From Coenobita brevimanus (lineage: Eukaryota; Arthropoda; Malacostraca; Decapoda; Coenobitidae): a DNA stretch of 64,000 nt. Shown here in pieces: positions 12,502-21,787 of the stretch. The notes beneath the pieces are model-generated. The model ran no database searches. It was not told the DNA's origin and was given only the letters and a program-made list of their open reading frames with translations. The position numbers and the translations under genes were made by a program. Positions within the stretch are counted from its first letter, which is position 1. Each line of letters starts with the position of its first letter. The stretch spans positions 3,667,057-3,731,056 of the forward strand of contig CM064691.1 of assembly GCA_032717465.1 (NCBI GenBank). Direction: 5' to 3'.

Positions 12502-15500
12502 AAGGTTAACAGAAATCGTATCATGCTAACTCATTTATATAACAAGAGATAGGAGGATTCAAAAAGGACGAATAGAAAAGAATGAAATTATTTACTTTTT
12601 AAATAATATGTGGAGTAGCTGGGAAGTTGCTGAATACCGTGAAGAGTATGTATGAGGGTGCTAAGGCTGCAGTGCGTGTGGCTAGTGAACTGAGTGAATT
12701 TTTCTATTTGAATGTTGGATTGAAACAGGGGTTTGTCATGTCTTCGTGCTTGTTCAGTCTGTATATGGCTGGGGTTATAAAAGAGATACAAGGTAGGGCA
12801 GTGGATGTTGGAGAGGCCCTAATGAGAGGGGCAGTGCTTGGAAACTCCCTGTACTGTTGTTTGCAGATGATACTGTGTTGTTAAGTGAAGACGAAGGGGA
12901 GCTGCAAGGCTTGGTGGATGAGTCTGGGAGAGTGTGTAAGAAACGGAATCTGAAGGTGAATGTAGGGAAGTGTAAGTTATGGTCTTCGAAAGAGAAGTCA
13001 GTGAATGTACAGTGAGGTTGGATGATGAGGAAATGGAAAATGTGAGTATGTTTAAGTACTTTTTTTTTTTTTTTAAATAAGAGAACAGAGGAAGGAAAAA
13101 CAAATGAATAAAAAATATAATCCATACACCAGATTACTGGTGTCCTCTGTTCATAAATTATCTGTAACAGTTAGACTTGAACAGCTGTAGGTTGAAGATT
13201 GGAGGAAAACAATTCTGGGGAAGCGAGTTCCAGAGAGATGCAGTTCGGGGAATGAAAGAATTCTGATAGGCAGAAGTTCTGCAATATGGCTGAGTGACAT
13301 TCCAGTCATGAGAGCTACCAGATGCCCGTGTAGCACGAGGGAAGGCATGGAGAGGTGACACTATGGACGCAACTTCGTCTGAGCATTTGCCATAAAAATA
13401 TCTGTAAAATAATGCAAGGGAGGCAACATTCCTTCTTACTTGTAGGGGAGGTACAGTAGTTTATTTGTAATAGCAGGGTTGTTAATACTTCTAACAGCTT
13501 TGTTCTGAATTTTGTCTAGTTGTTTTAATGCAACCTCTCCACATCCATTCCACAAGGGTGAGCAATATTCAAGCTGACAGCACACATGACTCTTATAAAT
13601 TATAGCTAACTGCTCGTCAGTGAAGATGTTACAGACTCTGTACAATAATCCAGTTTTCTCTGAGGCGGTTTTAGCAAGTAATCTGACATGAGAGGTTCAG
13701 CTGAGGGCATTGTTAGGTGAGACGCCGAGAATTTCAATACTTTTGGAGATGGGAATATTAATAGCACTGAAGGTAATATACGAATCTGGCAATAACTGTC
13801 TATTAATAAATTGTATATATTTAGTTTTATTAGCATTAAATGAGACAAGGTTGTTTTGTCCCCATTCACTGATCGTCGATAAGTCTTGATTTATGGAGAT
13901 GGCTGTACTGAGTTGTGAGTTAGAGATATTAGACTTTGTAAATGGGTGTCTGAGTGTGAATGAACTATGTAGTGTTGAGTCATCTGCATAAGGGTGGATG
14001 GGACTGTGGGTGACAGATAAGAGATCATTAATATGAACCAGGAACAGTGTTGGTGCCAGAACTGATCCCTGCGGCACGTCAGCATTAATTGAGTGGAAAT
14101 TGGAATATACATCATCTACTTTTACTCTTATTTTCCTGTCACTGAGATATGAGGAAATCAAAGGAACAAAAAACGTTAGTCCATGGCAAGGGAGTTTGGA
14201 CAGCAGGGAACAGTACCATACTCTGTCGAAAGCTTTAGAAATATCAAGGGCTACTGCATGAGTATCTCCATGTATGTCAATTGATTGATGGATGGTATGA
14301 GTTTGGAGATTGAGTATGTCAATGATGGATCTTTCGTGGCGGAAACCATATTGTCTATCACTAATTATGTTGTTGGATTCAATATTATTAACAATGTATT
14401 TATTACTTAAAGTTTCAAATACCTTACCAAAAGAAGATGTGACAGCTATTGGTATGTAATCAGAGGGGTCAGAGGAACTTCCTTTCTTTAGATTAATTGA
14501 TTGAGTTCATTATTTAGCCAAAACAAATACAAAATATTTTACAATTGATCCGTAAATTGAAAAGTGGCTGAGCCTTTGTGAGTAGAAGCTCTCGTAAAAG
14601 GCACCTGTAAATTAACAACATCGAAATGATCCTCAGAACATTTGACTTTTCTTAAATTGTGCTGATTATCTCTTTATCAGAACCAAAGTGATAATACCAA
14701 ATCAACTCCTAACAAAATTAATAAAATAGTTAAAAAATTAGAATTCCTTATACAGTAAAATAGCTAAGATTTGTTATATAGAAGTGTCCTTAATTCTAAA
14801 TTAAAATAATAAAAAAATATAAAAATGTGGGATGAAATGCATTCAGACATATATACACACATACACATACAGATAGACATTCACATACGCACAATACATC
14901 GAAACACATGCACGTAATCATTTATACATGAATACATATACACATACACACATACATAGCTACACATTCAAATACATGCACATAATATTAAACAATAAAT
15001 AGATCACACAAATACAATAAATAGATCACACTTGCACATAGATGTAATTACCTAAATACTCAAACAAATATATTTAGCCTATATACATATGTTAATACAT
15101 ATACATACATACATACATACATAATATATACTTACCTTCGGATCTGGGTGGATATTGGCTTCCTTCCATGAATTCGGGAATAAAGAAGTACTTATGCATA
15201 GTCTGAATAATTTAGCTAGAACAGAGGTAAGTTCAGGGGAATACTTTTTCAAAACAACTGGCGGAATTCCATCTGGGCCTGGAGCTTTGTTGGTAGGTAA
15301 ATTGTCTAGGATGGATTTTACCTATCTTCCCTGTATCTTAGGTGGAACAATTTCGGGAGAGTCAAGTTCTAGTACTGGGATATTCTGGCTGGCATCGTCC
15401 ATGGTAGAATTTCTGGGAAATGTACTGGCAAAAATATCTGCTTTCCCACGCGGGTCATTTGTAATGTTGCCATCTGAAGATTTTAGTGGGGGAATGGATG

Positions 15501-18194
15501 ATGACTTGTTAAAGTTATTATTGAAAGAATTAAGAGTTGACCAGATTATTCTATTGTCATTAGGGTTGTTAATTAGTTCTGATGCTTGCTTTTGAAGAAA
15601 GTTTGATTTAACTAGATTTATTACAGCTTTTGCGTGGTTTCTAGCAATTTTAAATTGAGAGAGTGATTCAGATGTTTTTTATTTTAAGTAATAGTTATAT
15701 GCTAATGACTTTTGGGCTGTTGCTCTGGCACAGTTGTCATCAAACTATTTTGGAGAGTTTGATCTTTTAGTGAACTGTTGACTTGGTATGAATAAATCCA
15801 TATCAGCTAGTATTAAGTCGCAAATGTGGGACTGGATAAAACTGGGATCACTAGAGAAGAAAGGCTGCCATGGAATGTCAGCAAGATAATTTCTAAATCC
15901 ATCCCAGTCTGCCCTGTCAAAGTGCCATCGGGTCACCCTGACAGGTTCAGAACGGGGAGGTGTGGGAGGGTTAACTAATGAGGCTTTGATGAGATTGTGG
16001 TCAGAGGATCCAAGTGGTGACAGTACCTCTATCCTGCATTGATCTGGATAATTTGTCAAGAATAAATCCAAGAGATGGGTATTATGGTCAGGATTATCAG
16101 GTATTCTGGTTGGTTGCTTTACCAGCTGGGTGAGATTAAACGCTTCTGCAAACAGCTCGCACTCTAGACCAGCGTCGTCAGTCCGGGCAGAATGCAACAA
16201 CCATTCAACATTAAGTATGTTAAAATCACCCAAAATGGTAATTTCGGTGCTAAGGGCAAGGTTAAGGTTTCTCAACTGTCTTGATATGGAATCACATACA
16301 CTGGGTTCCGAAGAAGCATTGGGGGAGTGATAGAGTACACGGATATATTTGGTAATATTTTGACAGTTTAGTTTATGCAATGAGTAATCAAAATTGGATG
16401 AAGTTCAGGTTAAAATTGTGTCAACTGCATATTGGGGTTTGATATAACAACAGGTTTGTGAGGAGATGGTAACCGGGTAGTGTGATGAGTAAGGATGGAA
16501 GTTTAGAGGATGAAGTGCTTGAAAGGGTACAGCAGGGAAGAAAGGTTGCTGGTTCCTTGAATGTAGCGATAAGAAACAGGGAAGTGAGCATGGAAGTGAA
16601 AAAGTTACCACATGACAGTATTGTGATACCAGCCCTAACGTATGGAAGTGAAGCTTGGACCTTGATGGAGGGACAGAAGTCAAGAGTGAGAGCAGTGGAA
16701 ATGAGTTATTTGGGAGGAGCATGTGGAGTCACATGAAGAGACAGACTGACAAATGAGGGAGTGAAGGGTCGTTGTGGTGTGGATGTGGATGTGATAGGTA
16801 GCGCTGGGAGAAAAACACTGAGGTGGTTTGACCATGTGGAGAGGATGGAGAGTGGGAGACTAACGAGGAGAGTGTATGTGAGTGAGGTGGAAGGGGGAAG
16901 AGGGAGGGGGAGGCCAAAGATGAGATGAAGGGATGGAGTGGAGAGGTACATGAGAGAGGGGGGTGTGAGCTGGGAGCAAGGCAATGCAATGGAGGGGGAC
17001 AGGGCGACGTGGAGGAGATTTGTTTGTGGTCACCCCTTCCGGGATTGAGGCGTCTGGGAATAGATAGATAGATAGTAATAACTGACGGTGTTAATGAATT
17101 TTGCTTCCGCTGAAAACTTATCATTCACAGCCATATACTCAAGTAAAAGAAAAAAAATTAAGCCACACAGAGTACATACCTCCGCCAATGCCTATACCAG
17201 ACAACTCAGATCATCACCAAAATGTAATCATATCCTTGCCCCATGACCCCGATATCCACAAAATTTGACTGAAATCCATTAATAATATTTTTTAAGTATC
17301 TTGTGGGAAAAAAAATGACCAGGACTGGAACTCAGATCACCACAAAATTCAATCAACTCGTTTTTGTTCCTTTACCTATGTATCCCAAGAATTTCACTAA
17401 AATCCATGAATAACTTTTTTAGATATCTTGTTGACAGGCAAACAAACAGACAAACAGAAATGAATACATAACCTCCGGCAACTTTAATAACGGACGGGAA
17501 AAGGGGAAGAGAGAGAGAAAAAAAAGAGAGAGAGAAAAAAAAAGAGACTAATTTACCTTTGTTAAATAGTTGTTAGAGACCAACGAATCTAGAGAACAAG
17601 TATGACTTTGACTGGTCTGTGAAACAGAACCACGGCAACGAATTCTGTCACCACACACTAACAGTACAAGTGTAAATGTACAAGTATGAATTCGCTGAAT
17701 CTTTTCACGATATGAGTACTTCATATGGATACTGACTGCACAAGCACGCGTGGGTGTTTTAGTGTGTGTTTTTATTAATTTTGATTTTATTGTAATCACA
17801 TACATGTTTAGGTTTGACTATGTTATATTTAGAGTCCTGCTGAAGTTTCTTACCAAGACTCGTATTTCCTTACCAGATAATGGTTACAATATTTTCTTAA
17901 CAGTCATCCGAGTCCTACGAGTCCGGTGAGGCCAGTTACAACTTCAACTGGGCCGTGAAGGACGACTACGGCAACGACTTCGGGCACCAAGAAGGCCGCG
18001 ACGGCGACCACACCGAGGGGTCGTACTACAACCACCTGCCCGACGGTCGCCTGCAGAAGGTGACCTACTACGTTGATGGCGACTCTGGCTACATCGCCGA
18101 TGTTCAATACGAGGGCGAGGCTCACTACCCCGACTCCTACGAGTCAGCCTCCTTCGAGCACCGCGGCTACTACGGCTCCAATGAGTCCAAGTAA
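6178..18194 (+). CDS. Cuticle protein 1, pro-resilin-like RR chitin-binding (3 exons)
   Basis: Spliced coding sequence: 6178-6189, 12271-12345, 17904-18194; 125 aa; both introns phase 0 with GT-AG ends. Residues 1-17 (MNAKILILLGLVAVAAA) form a signal peptide, probably cleaved before Glu18. Residues 41-102 are an extended Rebers-Riddiford chitin-binding domain of the RR-2/pro-resilin kind, with FGHQEGRDGD, EGSYY, LPDGR, VTYYVDGD and the GEA end. The aromatic residues that face chitin in this family (Tyr/Phe positions) are present. The tail is rich in Tyr, Ser and Glu and ends SNESK, as in gene 2. The role inferred from the family is a secreted structural protein of flexible cuticle. The introns are 6081 and 5558 bp and loaded with transposons. 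The exact naming (pro-resilin-like versus generic RR cuticle protein) is uncertain. Confidence 0.9.
6369..6430 (-). mobile_element. LINE-C 3' terminal fragment
   Basis: An (ATCT)n run followed by 'atagccagacgccataatcccg', which is the reverse complement of the LINE-C 3' end seen complete at 39541. Only the tail remains. The adjoining 6436-6470 segment also matches 30705-30740 in reverse complement. Confidence 0.6.
6500..6738 (+). mobile_element. SINE-1 copy with conserved hairpin (5'-truncated)
   Basis: Matches 33530-33757 (+) and the reverse strands of 28205-27895 and 52555-52325. Contains the hairpin AAATGGTTTCCTG...CAGGAAGCCATTT at 6533-6563, then an A/G-rich stretch, then 'acatcaaatgaatggatggtggtcgccacca' at the 3' end. 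The tRNA-like head present at 33100 is missing. It lies in intron 1 of gene 1. Confidence 0.75.
6850..8210 (-). mobile_element. LINE-C copy, reverse transcriptase C-terminal half (broken)
   Basis: From the right end leftward, the minus strand reads AFLDLEKASD-like residues (about 8030-7990), LNVGLKQGCV (about 7860-7835), MNGVIKEI (about 7750), SAEETVLLGEDEREIQGLV (about 7655-7600, equivalent to the [Y/F]ADD region), then YGSEAWTL, CGVDVDV and RWFGHMERME down to about 6950. This order is that of the family at 39541-40226 and 12604-17075. Frames shift several times and a microsatellite interrupts it at 7757-7803. It sits antisense in intron 1 of gene 1. The clade assignment (RTE-like) is an inference. 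Confidence 0.75.
7757..7803. repeat. (CT)n-(GATA)n microsatellite inside LINE-C
   Basis: CT repeats followed by GATAGACA/GATA units sit between the codons for ...LFYVY and (W)MNGVIKEI of the LINE-C reverse transcriptase, where the other copy (12765-12790) has an unbroken LYMAGVIKEI. Confidence 0.85.
8296..8560. repeat. (CA)n-(CTGT)n-(TG)n-(GATA)n compound microsatellite
   Basis: Runs in order: CA to about 8375, TGTC/CTGT to about 8482, TG to about 8520, then GATA-like units. No gene. Confidence 0.95.
8861..9337. mobile_element. hAT-type MITE
   Basis: The left end is CAGTGTTTCTCAAACTTTTC at 8861 and the right end, reverse-complemented from 9337, is CACTGGCTCTCAAACTGG. These resemble the CAGTGGTTCTCAAAC ends of hAT elements (family knowledge). 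The flanks are TCTTACAC (8853-8860) and TCTTAAGT (9338-9345), a decayed 8-bp target duplication. No transposase frame is present in the 477 bp. It is in intron 1 of gene 1. Confidence 0.65.
9600..10345. repeat. Two related segments in opposite orientation
   Basis: The 9640-9745 segment read on the minus strand and the 10230-10290 segment read on the plus strand share words such as CGTACGTGTCCC-like and CCACTGG(T)GGCAGAAC-like text when one is inverted. This suggests two copies of one interspersed repeat. No gene is recognised between them. Intron 1 of gene 1. Confidence 0.3.
10920..11790 (-). mobile_element. Decayed LINE reverse transcriptase relic
   Basis: On the minus strand, broken frames give YMQMM-CCLE-type and VDWCRVLF text near 11720-11640, RKSDSRCDV near 11585 and CLELVRMFMYTGA near 11545-11505, which is the layout downstream of the [Y/F]ADD motif in LINE reverse transcriptases. 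Stops and frameshifts are many. A perfect (AC)n of 80 bp lies at 11191-11270 within it. Confidence 0.45.
11191..11270. repeat. (AC)40 microsatellite
   Basis: Perfect AC dinucleotide run in intron 1 of gene 1. Confidence 0.98.
12151..12223. repeat. (TA)n microsatellite next to exon 2 of gene 1
   Basis: A pure TA run ending 47 bp upstream of the splice acceptor of exon 2. The remaining acceptor region (TTCTTAATCTGCTCTTCCCA, then CTGCGTCCAG) has a good polypyrimidine tract. Confidence 0.97.
12271..12345 (+). CDS. Cuticle gene 1, coding exon 2 (signal peptide + linker)
   Basis: Acceptor GTCCAG ends at 12270 and donor GTGAGT starts at 12346. The 25 codons encode ILILLGLVAVAAAE then GGEFYGHGDSH. 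Gene 2 has an exon of exactly the same length with 16 of 25 residues identical by eye, mostly in the signal peptide. Confidence 0.9.
12439..12497. repeat. (TG)n microsatellite downstream of exon 2
   Basis: Perfect TG run starting about 93 bp after the exon 2 donor. Confidence 0.97.
12604..13059 (+). mobile_element. LINE-C, 5' part of a copy split by LINE-B
   Basis: The plus strand reads GVAGKLLNTVKSMYEGAKAA, LNVGLKQGFV, LYMAGVIKEIQGRAVDVG and, in other frames, the acidic DDT(V)L-like and EEMENVSMFKY segments. It stops after the codons for FKY at 13059. The family continues with LGSVMSKDG, which is found at 16475 onward. Thus the two parts form one element interrupted by LINE-B. Intron 2 of gene 1, same strand as the gene. 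Confidence 0.8.
13060..16474 (-). mobile_element. LINE-B copy 1 (jockey/CR1-like), endonuclease to 3' end
   Basis: Reading the minus strand from 16380: endonuclease domain with ILGDFNILNVEW, DLFLTNYPD and SSDHNLI (16380-15745); linker with LPTNKAPGPDGIPPVVLKKY (about 15300-15220); then, after an insert at 15135-14486, KKGSSSDPSDYIPIAVTSSF, QYGFRHERS, ALDISKAFDRVW, VPQGSVLAPTLFLVHINDL, YADDSTLH (about 13995) and the C-terminal LEYCSPLWNGCGEVALKQLD region, ending with a poly(A) (T run on plus) at about 13057-13074. Several frameshifts make it dead. It is inserted antisense into LINE-C within intron 2 of gene 1. A closely similar copy lies at 50075-51856. Confidence 0.85.
14486..15135 (-). other. 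650-bp insert with intron-like ends inside LINE-B
   Basis: On the minus strand the insert starts GTAAGTATATA right after CCG-AAG and ends ATCTAAAG just before AAA-GGA-AGT-TCC. Removing it joins PDPK to KGSSS in frame, giving the PKKG motif expected at this place in jockey/CR1-type reverse transcriptases. Thus it has exact GT-AG ends. It is AT-rich and contains degenerate GTAT/GTGT repeats (plus-strand ACAT at 14860-15125) and ends with an (AATC)-like stretch. Alternatives are an ordinary transposon insertion with a short AAG target duplication, or a 5'-truncated LINE with an (AATC)n tail. Confidence 0.5.
16475..17075 (+). mobile_element. LINE-C, 3' part of the split copy
   Basis: Begins with codons for GSVMSKDGSLEDEV, continues IRNREVSMEVKK, YGSEAWTL, EMSYLGGACGVT(stop), CGVDVDV, LRWFDHVERMES and GRGRGRPKMR(stop), and ends with GGGATTGAGGCGTCTGGGA and (GATA)n at about 17062-17075. 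It is collinear with the intact copy at 40226-39541. Internal stop codons make it dead. Confidence 0.85.
17160..17495. repeat. Dispersed repeat made of two tandem ~135-bp units
   Basis: Two similar units follow each other, each running 'cagatcatcaccaaaa...tgaaatccat.aataa..tttt.agatatcttgt'. The segment opens with ACATACCTCCGCCA and ends with ACATAACCTCCGGCAACTTT. It looks like a known type of animal interspersed repeat, but I cannot name it. Intron 2 of gene 1. Confidence 0.5.
17904..18194 (+). CDS. Cuticle gene 1, coding exon 3 (chitin-binding domain)
   Basis: Acceptor TTAACAG ends at 17903. 96 codons plus TAA encode residues 30-125, including the whole RR chitin-binding domain and the SNESK C-terminus. 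The exon is GC-rich against AT-rich surroundings, as expected for a highly expressed gene. There are no internal stops or frameshifts. Confidence 0.93.
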   Translation, partial: SSESYESGEASYNFNWAVKDDYGNDFGHQEGRDGDHTEGSYYNHLPDGRLQKVTYYVDGDSGYIADVQYEGEAHYPDSYESASFEHRGYYGSNESK

Positions 18195-18329
18195 ACCATT
18201 ATAAAAGATCCAAGAGTCCGTACAATACCGATGATGACCCCATAAGCACGACGAGGTTCATCTTACCTCAGTACTCACTGGGAGTATCTTGTAAATTATT
18301 CTATTTATTGTCTGTTTTGTACTGTAGTT

Positions 18330-18335
18330 ATTAAA
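18330..18335 (+). terminator. ATTAAA poly(A) signal of cuticle gene 1
   Basis: ATTAAA lies 136 bp after the stop codon; a T-rich stretch follows at 18361-18370. Gene 2 also uses ATTAAA. Confidence 0.6.
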
Positions 18336-18388
18336 ATGAGTATGCTGTATGTTACGCAAGTTTCTTTTTTCATTTATATAATCATTAA

Positions 18389-18411
18389 TATATATATATA
18401 TATACACACAC

Positions 18412-18502
<91 letters not shown>
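18389..18502. repeat. Long (TA)n microsatellite
   Basis: TA repeat with short CACA interruptions, just past the 3' end of gene 1. Confidence 0.97.
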
Positions 18503-18504
<2 letters not shown>

Positions 18505-18959
18505 AAGAGTTATGAATATAATATTAGTACTAATATGTAGATATAACCAAGAAGCTGGAAATATCAGCAAGAAAGTAGCACCACTTGCAAGGCGCTACGG
18601 AATACCATTTCTCAGAGTTGCAATGAACGACTTATCAATACCCATTATGAAAAAAGTCAAAATTATATTGCTGGATTACATATGAGATTAATTGTAGGAA
18701 TAAATAACCCAAATTACTATCTCGGTGACTAAAATAGCTGCCACGCAGAAAATAATATGGCACCTTTCGTATGAGAACAAGGAATTGTATATCTTTAACT
18801 AGACCAAGGATAATGGCCACAGAAAAACAAAAAAATCAGAGGGACAAGAAAGAGCATATACCAAGAGAAAATCTGTACACTTGCTCATGTAAAACTGACT
18901 GAACTAAATAAAGGCCCTCTGAAGAAACTTAGATGAGTAATGAATAATATGGACTCATC
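18503..18959. other. No recognised gene
   Basis: AT-rich sequence with only short open frames and no recognised family. Confidence 0.4.
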
Positions 18960-19560
18960 GGAGTAAGTTTTCACTACAACAAAAGATATCTTGATGATAA
19001 TTAAGTTTATGTAATTTTTTCTAACCTTTGCAAGGCAATTGATAGAACTCCTCATGGAAGGTTATTGAGAAAAGATGGTGCACTTGGCATAGGAAAAATA
19101 CATCTTAACACTTAGGCTGCAGTGAATTTGTGTGAGTTAAATCCGATGTAAGTTAGAATAACATAGAAATAATCTATTCTCGACAAAAGTGTTTATCGTG
19201 GTAGTCTTTTTAATATTCTTAGTCTTGCCTTGTGTATACTGAAATAGTCTGAGTTATCCAAAATATAACGCAAAGCCAACATTTCGTTGCCAAAGCGTTA
19301 ACATAGGAAGGAAAATGAGAGCTAGCACAAAAAGAACTCAAAATAGGGATTGGCAGCTCGGGGTTTAATTCAGGGTCTCTTGTTGTTTATTCACCAACAG
19401 TCTAGATTTAGCTGTAACAGATGTTTTTAGCAAGTTTACTGATGACACTGAAAAAAATGGAAGTTAAGGTTTATAACATGGATCTCGAATGGTAAGTGGA
19501 GTGACAAGTGAATTTCAAAAGTGTAAGGTTTTTAATGTGTGAAAATTGATCGAAATAGTC
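18960..19560 (+). mobile_element. CR1-like LINE reverse transcriptase relic
   Basis: The plus strand, with frameshifts, reads 'LCKAIDRTPHGRLLRKDGALGIGK' in two parts at about 19027-19100, equivalent to the DFSKAFDKVPH motif. Later it reads SLDLAVTDVFSKFTDD(T) at about 19405-19450, equivalent to the block ending in F/YADDT. The region between is shortened. It is a heavily decayed copy. Confidence 0.6.
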
Positions 19561-20105
19561 AATTACTGTTCCTTCTGTCATCCAGTCTTTATTGACCGAT
19601 CAGGAGGGTAAAGGCCCAAGCCTGACAACTTTGTCTCTGCTATTAAAGGGAAAGTGACCAGTCATATTTTTCTGAGGGACATCATGTGAGCAATAAATCC
19701 AAGCCACACGTTGGATATAAAGCCTTATGAGCAACCTTCGGCTAAAGCACCTTTATTATAATTTAGATCTGACTGTGCGAGGGATCTCAAAGTCCTAAGG
19801 TTCTCATCAAGAAGAGTGAATAAAATATTATTGCAAAAGTAAAGACCACGTGATGACAAATATGTTGAGTTTCTTGCAGGAAAAGCAAATGAAGAGGACC
19901 ACCAAGCCTTCGTCTGTATTTCATATCATCTTCAGGGTGATAGCTTTAACATAAAACTATTACATGTGCGTTTTATTAGAATCCAAAAACATACTTCATG
20001 TCATCACAGAAGACCTGAAGCCCATCTAATTATATGGGGTGAGAAGAGTTGTAAATTACAACTATATTTCTGTCATCAGACGTCGTAATAGGGGGAGGGG
20101 GGTGA
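19561..20105. other. No recognised gene
   Basis: No supportable frame, RNA gene or clear repeat seen. Confidence 0.35.
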
Positions 20106-20109
20106 TGAT

Positions 20110-20660
20110 GAAAATGCTTAAAGGCGTTCACGTTCTCCACTTCCTGTTTATTCAGTCCCACTTCACACTTTGTGACTTCTTTCCTCTCAAAAATCATAAC
20201 TCCCCTGTGCTATATTCTCTTTCAGTTTCCTTCTCTTGCACACACATTCAAAATCAATTACTTCGCCAATAACTTGAATAGTGTCCTCATTAAATAGCAT
20301 TGCGGGAATTAATGACAGGAATAACATACAAAGGAGAATTTTTCAGTGACTAATAGGGACAATACTGTGTGTGTCAGTAGCCATACGCCTAAATCCCGGA
20401 TGGTTAGTCCGAAACCAATTCCCTCCATGTCACTCTGTCCTCCGCTATCACGCTGTCCTACCTCCAATTTAAACCAACCTCATTTACATACGCTTCCACC
20501 TAATTCTCGGTCTCGCCCCTCTCCCTCTCACATACACTCGAGTCTCTCATTGTCAATTCTCTTCACATTACCATAACATCTTATGGTACTTTATTTTCTC
20601 CTGACACTTTCGAGCACATCCACATAAACACCAAAACAGTCGTTTACCGGGTAACTGTCT
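20110..20660 (-). mobile_element. LINE-C relic with internal deletion
   Basis: On the minus strand 20270-20110 gives EVTKCEVGLNKQEVENVNAFKHF, matching EVTECAVRLDGEDMENVSAFKYL of the copy at 39541-40226. Next, 20660-20370 gives a broken version of the domain with VKRIDNERL and ends in the family's 3' motif (CCATACGCCTAAATCCCGGA on plus). Order and gaps show deletion or rearrangement. Confidence 0.55.
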
Positions 20661-21339
20661 GTCTGTATCTCTATGTAACTTCATATATTCCTCTTAGATA
20701 ATGGTATTACTGACAATAAAAAGGCACTATTTGTAAGAACCGATGGGATTCTATGTGTGTAAATTAGCGCACAGTCTGTGGATACTTGTGGATACCTATA
20801 AATTTGAAGTATGTTCATGAAAAACTATTGGAAAAAATTCGTGTACACTTACTGAATTCAAGCCCCTTCCCCGCTTCTGATGTAGTGCTTCTAGCGTGAT
20901 TCGTCGCCATGCTTCGAAGCTGATAAGCAACGAGTTCGGACATGATAGGTGCCCGCTGATAGTATGGCCAAGACGTTGACTGACTACCCTGAATACTGAG
21001 TTACATCATTATTACCTGACTTTATGACATCCACCGAGTTTGTTTAATCTGAATCATGTTTAAGCTGACCTTGCCCTCTGACCGCCCGGCTCATTGTTCT
21101 AAAATATAAATTATTTCTTCCTCAACGAGAAGTCTTATATGACCTTTGTGTACTGTGGCCTTTTTTTCTATGGGGGTGATCTCAGGGCTTGCAGCAACTT
21201 TGTTATACTTTGTGATCTTTTTACTGGGAGATATTAAGCTGCAAATTATTCCTTTACCATAAAAAGACTTAGCTTGCACTTTTTATCACTTTCCTTACTT
21301 ACTTCCTTATATACCGGGTACTGATCTTCTTTCTTACCA

Positions 21340-21775
21340 TAATTCCCTGTCTACCTACGCTTCTACATACCCATTTACCTATATGCCTGCCTGCCTACGT
21401 ATCTACAGTACCTTCCTTCCTGCTAACAATTCTACCTCCATTCCTACCCACATTCGTACCTCCCATCCTACCTGTATACCTACCTACCTACCTCCCTGCC
21501 TATTACCTTACCTACTTTCCCGCCCACCTACCAACCCGACTCCCTACAAGCCTACCTCCTTGCTTGCCTCCTCGGTGCCAACCTACATTTTTACCTGTCT
21601 CATTGCCGAGCTTCCTCTCTACCTCCCTCCCTACTTCCCTTCCTGCCTGCCTCCCTACGCAACTCCCTATCAATATGCGTTCCTACATTATCTACCACCC
21701 TGCTTACTTAACTACCTACCTCTTTACATAGCCTACCCCATTGCCTACCTTCACCACCCTATGAAGTACCGACAC
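21340..21775. repeat. Degenerate (CTAC/CTTC/CTGC) tetranucleotide tract
   Basis: About 430 bp made almost only of CTAC, CTGC, CTCC and TACC words with drift. The open frame across it (Pro, Tyr, Leu, Ser rich) follows from the lack of stop codons in the repeat. Confidence 0.85.
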
Positions 21776-21787
21776 AGGCCCATTTTT

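Noticed and set aside
15155..15595. 146-codon plus frame (and the similar one at 51403-51840)
   Set aside because: Antisense of the LINE-B linker region; the minus strand carries the recognisable LPTNKAPGPDGIPP motif.
17904..18125. 73-codon antisense frame (Val/Ala/Leu rich) over cuticle exon 3
   Set aside because: Shadow of the GC-rich cuticle coding sequence on the other strand.
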